Shown one piece after another: positions 51,553 through 61,326 of a stretch of 64,000 nt of DNA. This DNA comes from Actinomycetota bacterium (GTDB lineage: Bacteria; Actinomycetota; Geothermincolia; Geothermincolales; RBG-13-55-18), in assembly GCA_014360645.1 (NCBI GenBank), contig JACIXD010000012.1:1-64000 (forward strand). Direction: 5' to 3'. How positions within the stretch are numbered: the stretch's first letter is position 1; each line of letters starts with the position of its first letter. Both the position numbers and the translations under genes were made by a program. The notes under the pieces were generated by a model. The model did not search any database, was not told the origin of the DNA, and saw only the letters and a program-made list of their open reading frames with translations.

Positions 51553-52676
51553 GGACGGGCAGACGCCGCGCCGTCCACTGGACGCGCAGAACGGTGCAGG
51601 CGCTCTTCCTCGCGCTCTTCGTGCTGGCGGCTTGGGCGGCTTCCTACCCGCCGGCCGGGACGATGAGCGAGAACCTCTTCCTGCGCGTGGATCCCCTGGC
51701 CGCCTTCGTTGCGGCGCGGGCGAGCAGCCTCTGGTTGTATCTGCTGCCCGCATGGATATTGCTGGGTCTCACCGTCTTCAGCGGGCGCTTCTTCTGCGGG
51801 TGGATCTGTCCTCTGGGCTCGTTCCTGGAGATGCTCCCCTCGCTGGAGAGAAGGCGTGCCGCAAGCCTCGCGCGCCTACGGCCCCGCGACCTCTCCGGCA
51901 AGCCCATCGGCGAGGGAAACCTCAGGCTGCGCATAAAATATCCCTTCCTGACGGCACTGCTCATACTCTTTCTCCTGGGCGTCAACGCGCTGTGGATCTT
52001 CGACCCCCTGGTCATCGCCAACCGAGCGGTCGTCTTCGTCCTCGCGGGTGGCGTGCCCATCGTGTTCATAGCCCTGGCGGTGCTCGCGGTGGTGGCCGGG
52101 CCGCGCTTCTGGTGTCAGGAGATGTGCCCCCTGGGAGCCTGCCTATCCGCGGCGAGCATGGCGGGGTCCCGCCTTCCCGCCAAAGCTAGTCCGCTGGCGC
52201 TGGTGAAGGACGAGGAGGCATGCATCCACTGCGGGAGGTGCTCGTTGGTCTGCCCCTTCGGCATCGTGGAGGTGGCGGACAGCGCGAAGACGGGCCGCGT
52301 TGCCATCGCCGACTGCGCCCTGTGCGGGGAGTGCGTGGCCGCGTGTCCGGTGGAGGGAGCGCTGTCCCTGTGCTCTTTCGGCGCCCCCCTGCAGCGTTCC
52401 GGCAAAAAGAGACGATCAAGGAGTAGGGGAACAGGCATTCCGACGCAGGGCGCAGATCACGCCGGTGATGGGCACGACCGCGAGGAGGAGACGCGAGGCG
52501 CTCAGGAACGGCGAGAGAGAACGATGGCTCCCGTGAGCCGCAGGTCACCTCTTTCCCGGACGTCCCGACGCCCGGGGACGGAACCTAAAGCATCAGGGAA
52601 CCCTGTTTCGGGGGAAGACGAGGATACGTCCGCCCCGCATACGGCGCGGGTATCGGGGAGAGGCGGTGCGCCATGA
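51549..52676 (+). CDS. NapH-like membrane polyferredoxin
   Basis: This 375-residue protein has an N-terminal membrane part with about five hydrophobic segments and CGWICPLGSF and CQEMCPLGAC cytoplasmic motifs. Two [4Fe-4S] motifs follow, CIHCGRCSLVCPFG and CALCGECVAACPVEG (residues ~225-275). The last ~100 residues are a low-complexity charged tail of doubtful function. It is predicted to move electrons between the quinone pool or membrane and ferredoxin. ATGA overlaps link it on both sides to DUF362 and the ferredoxin gene. Confidence 0.88.
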   Translation: MRTGRRRAVHWTRRTVQALFLALFVLAAWAASYPPAGTMSENLFLRVDPLAAFVAARASSLWLYLLPAWILLGLTVFSGRFFCGWICPLGSFLEMLPSLERRRAASLARLRPRDLSGKPIGEGNLRLRIKYPFLTALLILFLLGVNALWIFDPLVIANRAVVFVLAGGVPIVFIALAVLAVVAGPRFWCQEMCPLGACLSAASMAGSRLPAKASPLALVKDEEACIHCGRCSLVCPFGIVEVADSAKTGRVAIADCALCGECVAACPVEGALSLCSFGAPLQRSGKKRRSRSRGTGIPTQGADHAGDGHDREEETRGAQERRERTMAPVSRRSPLSRTSRRPGTEPKASGNPVSGEDEDTSAPHTARVSGRGGAP

Positions 52677-53305
52677 GAAAACTGAAGGTGGGACGGCGCG
52701 ACTTCCTGGCCTTGGGCATGGCCGGCGCCGGTGCCGTGCTGGCCCACGCCGCCTGGCGCGATACCGCGGCGGGCTCGGAGCCGCTGCTCAGGCCGCCCGG
52801 GGCCCAGGACGAAGAGGCCTTCGTGACCCGGTGCATGCGTTGCCAGGAGTGCGTACGCTCCTGCATGACCGGGTGTCTGGAACCCGCGGGGCGGGAGTTC
52901 GGGACCTTGAGGTTGTGGACTCCCCGTCTCAATCCCGCCCTGGCCAAGTGCGAGTTCGAGCTCTGCGGCCGCGCCTGCGCGCGGGCCTGCCCCGTGGGGG
53001 CCATCAGGCGCCCCGCCGACGGCGAGGTGCGCATCGGCACCGCGGCGGTGGACAGGTCTAAGTGCATCGCCTGGAATGAGGGCAAGGACTGCCTGGTCTG
53101 CTATGAGCGCTGCTCCTACGCGGCCATCGAGGCCGATTCCCGCGGCAGGCCGCGGGTGGTCGCCGAGAGGTGCGTGGGGTGCGGGGCCTGCCAGAACACC
53201 TGCGTGACCTGCCCCGATCCCGCCATCGTGGTCTATCCCCCCGATGAAGCCCCTCCCGCGGGCGGCGGAGGAGGCGGAAAGGGCGAGCGCGGCAGCAGGG
53301 GCTGA
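52673..53305 (+). CDS. Tat-exported ferredoxin-type protein (NapG-like)
   Basis: In this 210-residue protein the twin-arginine signal GRRDFLALGMAGAGAVLA (residues ~8-25) is followed by several Fe-S cluster motifs: CMRCQECVRSCMTGC, CEFELCGRACARACPVG, CLVCYERC and CVGCGACQNTCVTCP. It ends in a glycine-rich tail. It resembles NapG, the periplasmic-side electron-transfer ferredoxin. It starts 4 nt inside the NapH-like gene, and the three-gene set is tightly coupled. Confidence 0.9.
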   Translation: MRKLKVGRRDFLALGMAGAGAVLAHAAWRDTAAGSEPLLRPPGAQDEEAFVTRCMRCQECVRSCMTGCLEPAGREFGTLRLWTPRLNPALAKCEFELCGRACARACPVGAIRRPADGEVRIGTAAVDRSKCIAWNEGKDCLVCYERCSYAAIEADSRGRPRVVAERCVGCGACQNTCVTCPDPAIVVYPPDEAPPAGGGGGGKGERGSRG

Positions 53306-53690
53306 CAGCGGCTCGGACCGTCTCCGTCTTACCCTGCATACCGGGACCATGAGACAGACTGGGTTCTGCCGTAACCGACCCTCTTGACCAACGGAAGACT
53401 ACCTGTCCGCTGATGAGCCCTTGTTTGTGTGCAATGACAGACATAGGGTTGAGCCGGATATCAACCTTGCCTTCGCTCTTCGATGATGACCGCCGGGGAG
53501 GCGGAGAAGAGCGCCTTCTCCGTACCGGCGCATCGATAACGGGACGGGGCCCAGCCTTCGCTTTGCTGGTAGAATAGACGTGGCATTCGCTGAGAGATCA
53601 GGTGCTACCGAGAAGGATGCGGAGGTTCTGCGCGAGGTCCGGAGTATGCATGAGCGGGGAAGGGAAAAGGCCGCGGGGGAAAGGAGGGCC
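53306..53690. other. 385-nt gap upstream of the dehydratase genes
   Basis: No gene is evident. The region is less GC-rich than its surroundings and includes TTGACC (53380-53385), but I could not pair it with a -10 box. An open frame to 53580 continues upstream of the dehydratase start without a ribosome site. Confidence 0.45.
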
Positions 53691-54827
53691 ATGGAAGTGA
53701 GGACCATCGTCGAGGAATGCCTGGAGCTGTGGAGGGACCCCTATCCCCGGCTCGCACGGCTCGGGGAGGAGGGGGAGAGGCCGGTAGGCGTCTTCTGCTC
53801 CTATACCCCTGAGGAGATCCTCCATGCGGCGGGGCTCACGCCGGTACGCCTCATGGGGGCGGTGCGCGCCATAACCCACGCCGACGCCCACCTGCAGGCC
53901 TACTGCTGCTCCCTGGCCCGCACCGACCTGGACATGGCCCTGGCGGGCGAGCTCTCTTTTCTCGAGGGCGCGGTGTTCGTGCAGACCTGCGACACCATGA
54001 TGCGCCTCTCGGACATCTGGCGCCGCAACACCGGCTTCTCCTACCACGGCGACCTGGTGCTGCCCATCCGCATGGGGGAGGAGGTATCCCTTCCCTTCCT
54101 GATCGAGGAGGTGAAGAGGTTCCGCCGCGGCGTGGAGGGGTTCCTCGGCCGGGAGATAGGGGACGACGCCCTCGAGGAGAGCATCCGCGTTTACAACCGC
54201 AACCGCAGGTTGGCGGACCGCCTCTACCGGCTGCGCGCCTCCAGGCCCGGAGCCATCGACGGCCTGTCCGCCACCGCCTGCCTGGTGGCCGGGTTCTGGA
54301 TGCGGCGCGAGAAGCACAACGAGTTGCTGCACGGACTCCTGGAGGACCTGGAGGGAAGCGAGCCGATCGGGGGAGACGGAAAGCTGCCTCTGCTGGTGAG
54401 CGGCAGCGTCTGCACCACACCGGATCTCTTCGAGCTGTTGCTGGAGCTGGGCGCCGACGTGGTGGACGACGACCTGTGCTGCGGACACCGCTACTTCGAC
54501 GCCTTCGTGGACGAGTCCGCTCCGCCGGAGGAGGCCCTGGCGAAACGCATGTGGGAGCGGGTCAACTGCCCCGCCAAGCACCAGTGCATCGAGGACCGCT
54601 TCCAGCGCCTGGTGCGGCAGGTCGGGGACAGCGGGGCCAAGGGAGTGGTCTTCTACCTCCAGAGTTTCTGCGAGCCTCACCTCTTCGACATCCCCTACCT
54701 GAGGCAGTGCCTCCAGGAGGAGCTGGAGGTGCCCTCGCTGGTGCTGGAGAGCGAGCTGCAGTCCTTTTCCCGCGGCCAGCTCCGCACCCGCCTGCAGGCC
54801 TTCATCGAGACCATCTCGGGAGTATGA
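53691..54827 (+). CDS. 2-hydroxyacyl-CoA dehydratase family subunit (HgdB/BcrC-like)
   Basis: This 378-residue protein starts at ATG 53691, with AAAGGAGG 4-8 nt upstream. FCSYTPEEILHAAGLTPVRL gives the first cluster-ligand Cys. QTCDTMMRLSDIW and YLQSFCEPHLFDIPYL are the other characteristic cysteine sites. EEALAKRMWERVNCPA precedes the last region. These subunits bind a [4Fe-4S] cluster and perform radical dehydration or ring reduction, with an ATP-driven activator that is not seen in the window. Its partner subunit is at 55107. Confidence 0.9.
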   Translation: MEVRTIVEECLELWRDPYPRLARLGEEGERPVGVFCSYTPEEILHAAGLTPVRLMGAVRAITHADAHLQAYCCSLARTDLDMALAGELSFLEGAVFVQTCDTMMRLSDIWRRNTGFSYHGDLVLPIRMGEEVSLPFLIEEVKRFRRGVEGFLGREIGDDALEESIRVYNRNRRLADRLYRLRASRPGAIDGLSATACLVAGFWMRREKHNELLHGLLEDLEGSEPIGGDGKLPLLVSGSVCTTPDLFELLLELGADVVDDDLCCGHRYFDAFVDESAPPEEALAKRMWERVNCPAKHQCIEDRFQRLVRQVGDSGAKGVVFYLQSFCEPHLFDIPYLRQCLQEELEVPSLVLESELQSFSRGQLRTRLQAFIETISGV

Positions 54828-55106
54828 GCGGGGACGGGGCTCGTCGCGGCGAGGCGGAAGAGGTTCGAAGCCGTCATGCGGCGCGAACAGGCGGAAGAAG
54901 AGTGCGAGCGGGTTCCGGGCATCACGCGCAGCGGGAAGGTTACATGGTATATATTACCAGAACTGCCCGGTCTCCCGGTGGCGGGAACGCGGGGGAACGG
55001 CCCCGGACCGCCGTGAAGGGTGGGATCGCGAGGCAAGCGGGAACGCATGGACGGCATTGCCGGCGAGTATCGGGTTGCCGTCGGCGGCGAACAAGGAGGG
55101 CATGAG

Positions 55107-56360
55107 ATGAGCGAGGACGTGAGGGAGCTCACGGAAGAGGAGAAGGCGGACAAAGAGCGCCGCAAGATAAAGTCGGCGGGCGCCATGCGCGAGCTCATGA
55201 CCAAGTATTATATTGAGGCCAAGGGAGCGGAGGGCACGAAAAGGCACATCGCCTGGATAACCAGCGGGGCCCCCGTGGAGCCCCTCATCGCCTTCGACGT
55301 CATCCCCGTCTATCCCGAAAACCACGGGGCGATGTGCGGGGCGGCGCACATGAACGTGGAGCTGTGCGAGGTGGCGGAGGGGCGGGGCTTCTCCCGCGAC
55401 CTCTGCTCCTACGCCCGAGGCGACATCGGCAGCGCCATCACCAGGGGCGGGCCTATAGGGGGGCTGCCGAGGCCCACCTTCCTGGTGGCCTGCAACAACA
55501 TCTGCAACACCGTGTTCAAGTGGTACGAGGAGCTGGCGCGCTTCTTCGACGTGCCCCTCTTCATCTTCGACACCCCCTTCGTGCGCGGCGAGCTGCCCGA
55601 GCACCTCGCCGCATATTCCGTGCGCCAGATGCATGAATACGTCTCCTTCCTGGAGAAGATGACGAGAAAGGAATACGACGACGCGCGTTTCGTGGACGTC
55701 GCCGCCAAGTCCCTCTTCGCCTCCGCGCTGTGGAAGGAGGTGCTGGCCTGCAACGAGCACCGTCCCGCCCCCATGACCTGCTTCGACGCCTTCATCCTCA
55801 TGGCCCCCATCGTCACCCTGCGGGGGACCCAGGAGGTGGTGGACTTCTACCAGGGGGTCCTGGAGGAGATGAAGCGGCGCATCGAGGAGGGCATCGGCAT
55901 CCTGCCCTCCGAGAGATACCGCCTGCTGTGGGACAACATCCCGGTGTGGTACGAGATGCGCAATCTCGGCAGGCTGTTCATGGAGCTGGAGACCTGCCTG
56001 GTGGCGGATACCTACACCAGCGCCTGGACCTTCGAGGGGGTGGACGCGGAGAAGCCCCTGGAGAGCATGGCCAGGATCTACACCGAGGTGTACCTGAACA
56101 TCAACCTGGAGAGGATGGCGGACAAGATAGAGTCCCTGGCCACGCGCTTCGGGGTGGACGGCATGATCATGCACTCCAACCGCAGCTGCAAGCCCTACTC
56201 CCTCGGCCAGTACGACTTGGCGAAGGAGTTCACGCGGCGCACCGGCAAGCCGGCGCTGATCATCGAGGCCGACCACACCGACTCCCGCTGGTACGACCGC
56301 GCCCAGGTGGAGACGCGCATCCGCGACTTCGTGGAGAACCTCCTGGGTTCAGGCCTTTGA
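55107..56360 (+). CDS. 2-hydroxyacyl-CoA dehydratase family subunit (HgdA/BcrB-like)
   Basis: This 417-residue protein starts at ATG 55107, behind AAGGAGGG. WITSGAPVEPLIAFDVIPVYPEN is the family opening, CSYARGDIGSAI and NNICNTVFKWYEELA give cysteines, and HSNRSCKPYSLGQYDLAKEF gives the last cluster Cys region. It pairs with the shorter subunit 280 nt upstream to form the alpha/beta heterodimer. Substrate classes (2-hydroxyglutaryl-, lactoyl-, phenyllactyl-, benzoyl-CoA) cannot be separated by eye. Confidence 0.92.
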   Translation: MSEDVRELTEEEKADKERRKIKSAGAMRELMTKYYIEAKGAEGTKRHIAWITSGAPVEPLIAFDVIPVYPENHGAMCGAAHMNVELCEVAEGRGFSRDLCSYARGDIGSAITRGGPIGGLPRPTFLVACNNICNTVFKWYEELARFFDVPLFIFDTPFVRGELPEHLAAYSVRQMHEYVSFLEKMTRKEYDDARFVDVAAKSLFASALWKEVLACNEHRPAPMTCFDAFILMAPIVTLRGTQEVVDFYQGVLEEMKRRIEEGIGILPSERYRLLWDNIPVWYEMRNLGRLFMELETCLVADTYTSAWTFEGVDAEKPLESMARIYTEVYLNINLERMADKIESLATRFGVDGMIMHSNRSCKPYSLGQYDLAKEFTRRTGKPALIIEADHTDSRWYDRAQVETRIRDFVENLLGSGL

Positions 56361-56694
56361 GCGTGGCGTGAATGGCAGAATAAGGAAAGGCCGGGCAAAG
56401 GTGCCGCAGAGGGCAATAACGGCAAGAGCCCCGCACCGGTATCTCCTCCGGCCAGGTATCCGGGTGTGGTTCGAGGGGCAACGGGGTTTGGCGGCCGGGG
56501 GGGACCGCAGGGCAGGACCGAGGGGGTAAGGCACGACCCGGTCACCGGCGTGCCACCCGAGGGGTCAAGGCCTCCGCCGAGAAGTATTTCGAACCTGAGC
56601 CGGGTGGTGGTCATTGATGGTCGCCGTCTTCCGGCAGGTGGGCTTCCAGAGGTTCTCGGTTGCCTCGCCGCGCGGGCACGGACGGGAGCAGTGA
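56361..56694. other. 334-nt gap with no recognised feature
   Basis: GC-rich sequence between the dehydratase and ATPase genes. Frames in both directions have no ribosome site or protein-like composition, and no hairpin-plus-T terminator was seen. Confidence 0.45.
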
Positions 56695-59253
56695 ATGACG
56701 GAGGAGTTCGATCTCACGGGCCTGGACGGCCTCGCCGAGGAGGAAGCCGCCCGCAGGCTTGCGGAAGACGGTCCGAACAGCATGCCCTCCGCCGAGAAAC
56801 GCACCCCTTTCCGCATCGCCCTGGACGTCCTGAGAGAGCCCATGTTCCTGCTCCTGGTGGGGGCGGGCGCCATCTATCTCGCGCTGGGCAGCCTGCAGGA
56901 GGCCATGGTGCTCATGAGCTTCGTGCTCCTCATCATGGGCATCACCTTTTTCCAGGAGCAGAGGACGGAGAGGGCGCTGGAGGCGCTGCGAGACCTCTCC
57001 AGTCCCCGTGCCCTGGTGATCCGCGGCGGGAGGCAGGTGCGCATCGCCGGGGTGGAGGTGGTGCGCGGCGATCTCATGCTGCTGGCGGAGGGGGACCGCG
57101 TGCCCGCGGACGGCGTGCTCCTGGCCTGCTCCAACCTCATGGTCGACGAATCCCTGCTCACGGGGGAGTCGGCGCCGGTGCGCAAGCTCCCCTGTGAGGG
57201 GACACCGTCCGCGGGCCGTCCCGGCGGCGACGACCTTCCCTACGTCTTCGCCGGCACCCTGGTGGTGAAGGGGCACGGGGTGGCGCGGGTCATGGCCACG
57301 GGAAGCGCCACGGAGATGGGGAAGATCGGGCGCGCCCTGGGAGAGATCACGCCCGAACCCACCCTGCTGCAGAGGGAGACCAGGCGGGTGGTGGTGGGTA
57401 TAGCCCTGCTGGGACTGGCCCTTTGCGCCCTCGTCTTCCTGCTCTACGGCGCGACGCGCGGAGACTGGCTGCAGGGGCTGTTGGTGGGCATCGCTCTGGC
57501 CATGGCCATGCTCCCGGAGGAGTTCCCGGTGGTGCTCACCGTGTTCCTCACCCTGGGTGCCTGGCGCATGTCCAAGAGACAGGTACTCACGCGCAGCATG
57601 CCCGCGGTGGAGTCCCTGGGAGCGGCAAGCGTGCTGTGCGTGGACAAGACGGGCACCATCACCGTGAACCGCATGAGAGTGGCGAAGATCATAGCCGGAG
57701 AGCGGTACCACGAGATCGGCGACGGCGCCCGCGGCGAACTGCCGGAGGAGTTCCACGAGCTGGTGGAGTTCAGCGTGCTGGCCTCCCAGAGGGATCCGCT
57801 GGACCCGGTTGAGACGGCCATCGCGCGGCTCGGGGAGGAGGCGCTGAACAACACCGAGCACCTGCACGCGGACTGGCGGCTGGAGCGAGAATACCCGCTC
57901 TCGCCCGAGCTCCTCGCCCTTTCCCATGTCTGGAGGTCGCCGGACGGCCAGGAATACGTCATCGCGGCCAAGGGGGCTCCGGAGGCCGTGGCCGACCTCT
58001 GCCATCTCGGGGAGGCGGAGAGGGAGGCGCTACGCTGCCGGGTGGAGGAACTGGCGGGAGAAGGCCTCCGGGTGCTGGGTGTCGCCGGGGCTTCCTTCTC
58101 CATGCAGGAACTGCCGGGCGACCAGCACGACTTCTCCTTCCGCTTCCTCGGCCTGGTGGGCCTGGAGGACCCGGTGCGCCCCACCGTGAGGGCCTCCATA
58201 TGCGAGTGCCGCGAGGCGGGGATCAGGGTGATCATGATCACCGGCGACCACCCGGCCACCGCGCGGCACGTGGCGCGGGAGATAGGGCTGGAGGAGGGGG
58301 AGGGGATCGTCACCGGCCCGGAGCTGGAGGCCATGGACGACCGCGAGTTGAAGGAGATCATCCGCGGGGTGAACATATTCGCCCGCGCCGTCCCGGCGCA
58401 CAAGCTGCGCATCGTGAGGGCGCTGAAGGCGGGCGGCGAGGTGGTGGCCATGACCGGCGACGGGGTGAACGACGCGCCGGCGCTGCGGGCGGCGGACATC
58501 GGGGTGGCCATGGGCGCGAGGGGCACCGACGTGGCCCGAGAGTCCGCCGACATGGTCCTGCTGGACGACGATTTCTCCTCCATCGTCTCCGCCGTGAGGT
58601 CCGGAAGGCGCGTCTATGACAACCTGAAAAAGGCCATGTCCTACATCATCGCCGTCCATGTGCCCATCGCCGGCATGTCCGTCATCCCCGTGCTCTTCAA
58701 GATGCCCCTGGTATTCTCTCCCATGCTCATCGCCTTCCTGGAGATCATCATAGATCCCGCCTGCTCCCTGGCCTTCGAGGCGGAGCCCGAGGAGGGAGAT
58801 ATCATGCGGAGGCCGCCGCGCCGTCCCGGGGAGCGCATCTTCAACCGCGGCAACGTCTCCGTCAGCCTGCTGCAGGGGTTGAGCGTGCTGGGCTTCGTGG
58901 CCCTCATGTTCTCCCTCGCCCACCTGAGGGGCATGGGGGAGATGGAGGTGAGGGCGCTCACCTTCCTCACCCTGGTGACGGCGAACCTGGGGCTGATCCT
59001 CGCCAACCGCTCCTGGGAACATACCTTCTGGCACGTGAGGAGGCGCCCCAATCCGGCGTTATGGTGGGTGGTGCTGGGGGCGGCGGCGCTCACGGCCTTC
59101 GTGCTCTACGCGCCCTTCATGCGCCGGCTCTTCGATCTGGCCTACCTGAGTGCCCTGGACGTCGCGATATGCGTGGGGGCGGGCGTCCTCTCCGTGATGT
59201 GGTTCGAGACCCTGAAGCTCGTGACCCACCTCAGGGACCATCCCCATACCTGA
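56695..59253 (+). CDS. P-type cation-transporting ATPase
   Basis: In this 852-residue protein the actuator domain is LMVDESLLTGESAPV (~145-160). The transmembrane ion site AMLPEEFPVVLTVFL has PEEFP in place of the common PEGL. The phosphorylated Asp317 is in CVDKTGTITV. The nucleotide domain shows AAKGAPEAV, and the hinge shows ITGDHPATA and TGDGVNDAPALRAADIGVAMG. There are about eight to ten transmembrane segments. The PEEFP variant is known in a group of bacterial P2-type ATPases related to Ca2+ pumps; the actual ion is not decided by sequence. Confidence 0.93.
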   Translation: MTEEFDLTGLDGLAEEEAARRLAEDGPNSMPSAEKRTPFRIALDVLREPMFLLLVGAGAIYLALGSLQEAMVLMSFVLLIMGITFFQEQRTERALEALRDLSSPRALVIRGGRQVRIAGVEVVRGDLMLLAEGDRVPADGVLLACSNLMVDESLLTGESAPVRKLPCEGTPSAGRPGGDDLPYVFAGTLVVKGHGVARVMATGSATEMGKIGRALGEITPEPTLLQRETRRVVVGIALLGLALCALVFLLYGATRGDWLQGLLVGIALAMAMLPEEFPVVLTVFLTLGAWRMSKRQVLTRSMPAVESLGAASVLCVDKTGTITVNRMRVAKIIAGERYHEIGDGARGELPEEFHELVEFSVLASQRDPLDPVETAIARLGEEALNNTEHLHADWRLEREYPLSPELLALSHVWRSPDGQEYVIAAKGAPEAVADLCHLGEAEREALRCRVEELAGEGLRVLGVAGASFSMQELPGDQHDFSFRFLGLVGLEDPVRPTVRASICECREAGIRVIMITGDHPATARHVAREIGLEEGEGIVTGPELEAMDDRELKEIIRGVNIFARAVPAHKLRIVRALKAGGEVVAMTGDGVNDAPALRAADIGVAMGARGTDVARESADMVLLDDDFSSIVSAVRSGRRVYDNLKKAMSYIIAVHVPIAGMSVIPVLFKMPLVFSPMLIAFLEIIIDPACSLAFEAEPEEGDIMRRPPRRPGERIFNRGNVSVSLLQGLSVLGFVALMFSLAHLRGMGEMEVRALTFLTLVTANLGLILANRSWEHTFWHVRRRPNPALWWVVLGAAALTAFVLYAPFMRRLFDLAYLSALDVAICVGAGVLSVMWFETLKLVTHLRDHPHT

Positions 59254-59318
59254 ACCCGTCCTCGCCTCTCCGGCCCTTGCGACCGCTCAAGGTCATGGGC
59301 AAAAGGCCCGGCAACCCC

Positions 59319-60659
59319 TCACCCCAGGGGGTCGTGCTCGGGCAGGATGAAGTACCTGACCTCTTTGGCGTAGTTGCTGAGCTCGCGGCGGAAATCGGGA
59401 TGGGCGATGCCGATGAGCGCCCGTGCTCTTTCCCGCAGGCTCTTGCCGCGCAGGTTCACCACCCCGTATTCGGTGGCCACGTACATGACGTCGGTGCGGG
59501 TGAGGGTGACCACCGCCCCCGGGCGAAGCTGGGGCACGATCTTGGAGACCAGCTCTCCCGTCTCCTTGTCCTCCACCGCGCTGTGGGTGACGATGAAGGC
59601 CTTGCCGCCCCGGGAGATCCAGGCCCCGCGCGTGAAGTCCACCTGTCCCCCGGTGGCGGTGTACTGGATGGGCCCGAAGGACTCCGAGGCGCACTGCCCG
59701 GTGATGTCCACTTCCAGGGTGGTGTTTATGGACACCAGGTCGTCGTTCCTGCCGATGATCCAGGGGTCGTTGTTGTAGCTGATGGGGGAGAGGTAGATCA
59801 TGGGGTTGTCGTTCACCCAGTCGTAGAGGTCCTGGGAGCCAAGCACGAAGTGGCAGAGCATCTGGTGGGGATGGAAGTTCTTCCTGGTGTTGTCCAGCAC
59901 CCCTTCCTCGAAGAGCTTCATGTAGGCGTCCCCGATCATCTCCGTGTGGCATCCCAGGTGCTTCTTGCGCGTGAGCAGCTCGCCGATGGCGTTGGTGGTC
60001 CCCCCGATGCCCAGCTGGATGGTGGAGCCATCCTCGATGAGGTCGATGATGTTCTCCGCGATGGCCCGGTCCTTGTCGGTGATGGGGTCGGGGGGCAGCG
60101 CGAACACGGGATGGCTGTTCTCCGTCAACTTGTCCACCTGGGAGATGTGCACCCAGTTGGGGCCGTGCACGATGGGCTGCTGGTGGTTCACCTCTACGTA
60201 CAGCGCGTCAAGCTCGTCCACCACGTCGATATAATTGGCAAACAACCCCAGATTGAGGTAACCCTGCCTGTCCATGGGCCCCGCCTGCACGATGAGCTTG
60301 CGGTACCCTGAGTCGTCCACCGCCTGGCGGGTGACGCGGTGGAAGTGGTAGGGGGTATGGGTCATGAGGCCGTCCGCCAGGGCCTTGCGGTCCAGGGGGG
60401 AGGCGTAGTAGTTGTCGATGAGGATGTTGCGCTGCAGCTCGGGACGGAGCACCTTGAAGACGTTGGCGAGCATGATGAAGCTCCCCAGCTGCACGTCCTC
60501 GATCTCCCCCGCCACCGCGCGGTCGAAGAGGGCGTCCAGGATGGCCACCGGCGTGGACGAGGCGCCGCTGGCGAAGACGTGATCGCCGCTCCTTATCTCC
60601 CCGGCGATGTCCTCGGGGGTGGTGAGCTTGGCCTTGTACATGTCCTCCCACTTGCTCAT
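59319..60659 (-). CDS. Acetyl-CoA hydrolase/transferase family CoA-transferase
   Basis: This 446-residue protein is of the Cat1/4-hydroxybutyrate CoA-transferase type. EIRSGDHVFASGASSTPVA is the N-terminal CoA-binding fold, STIQLGIGGTTNAIGE the mid-domain glycine motif. TEYGVVNLRGKSLRERA ... LIGIAHPDFR is the C-terminal signature, and ASESFGPIQYTATGGQVDF contains the likely catalytic Glu. It moves CoA between acids such as acetate, butyrate or hydroxybutyrate. The start is ATG 60659 after GGGAGGTAAGA. Confidence 0.93.
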   Translation of the reverse strand: MSKWEDMYKAKLTTPEDIAGEIRSGDHVFASGASSTPVAILDALFDRAVAGEIEDVQLGSFIMLANVFKVLRPELQRNILIDNYYASPLDRKALADGLMTHTPYHFHRVTRQAVDDSGYRKLIVQAGPMDRQGYLNLGLFANYIDVVDELDALYVEVNHQQPIVHGPNWVHISQVDKLTENSHPVFALPPDPITDKDRAIAENIIDLIEDGSTIQLGIGGTTNAIGELLTRKKHLGCHTEMIGDAYMKLFEEGVLDNTRKNFHPHQMLCHFVLGSQDLYDWVNDNPMIYLSPISYNNDPWIIGRNDDLVSINTTLEVDITGQCASESFGPIQYTATGGQVDFTRGAWISRGGKAFIVTHSAVEDKETGELVSKIVPQLRPGAVVTLTRTDVMYVATEYGVVNLRGKSLRERARALIGIAHPDFRRELSNYAKEVRYFILPEHDPLG

Positions 60660-61261
60660 CTCTTACCTCCCTCGTCGATGCCGCCGCGCTCTCACGCCGG
60701 CGCGTTCCCTCTCCCGGCCTCTCTCCTTCCCCCTGTCCCCTACCTTATCACCACTTAACGCCGTTAGTCATATGCGGGGTGACCGCAGTGTTCGATATCC
60801 GGAACGGGGTTGCAGGTGCCTGGAGGCTCAAGCCTGCTTTATGGCCTGGAAACGGTGGTTCATCTCCCAGGAGTGTGGGTAGCGATGGAGCAACGACACA
60901 AGCCCGATACCCATAACGGCAGCTAAAAGGGGATTGATCGCTATGGACTAATTCATGGCCTGCAGGTTACCCATATTTGTTGGAGATGAGCGGAAAAGGC
61001 TCAAGTCCCGGGATGTCCGCAAAAATGCTCCGGTCGATCCCTTGTCGAATATAGGCCATAACCGATGCGCATAGATCCAGGGGAGTGTTCCCGTTCATGA
61101 TTATGGAAAAATATGGCTAAATACACAACATGGCGACCTTTAAGCATGATCTCCGTGTGTTTGAAAAAGCCGGGGTGCCGACTGCGCGACTCGCCCCCCT
61201 TGCGCGGCATATGTTATATTTGTAGCAAGGTCGTTTGAGGTTTGCACGAGGAAACAACGCG
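60660..61261. other. ~600-nt intergenic region, no gene recognised
   Basis: Lower-GC sequence between divergent genes (CoA-transferase leftward, FKBP rightward) from about 60880 to 61240. It must contain promoters for both, but none matched convincingly. TTATAT at 61213-61218 could be a -10 for the FKBP transcript. Confidence 0.45.
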
Positions 61262-61294
61262 AGGCCCAAGCCCGAAAGGCCTGGGCCTTTTGTT
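61262..61294 (+). terminator. Hairpin with T-rich tail in the FKBP leader (attenuator candidate)
   Basis: AGGCCCAAGCC and GGCCTGGGCCT pair (10 of 11 positions) around a CGAAA-type loop and are followed by TTTTGTTT. It stands 33 nt before the FKBP start on the same strand, so it would terminate or attenuate the leader rather than follow a gene. Confidence 0.6.
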
Positions 61295-61326
61295 TCTGCG
61301 GTTGGAGAGAGGAAAGGAGTCATGTC

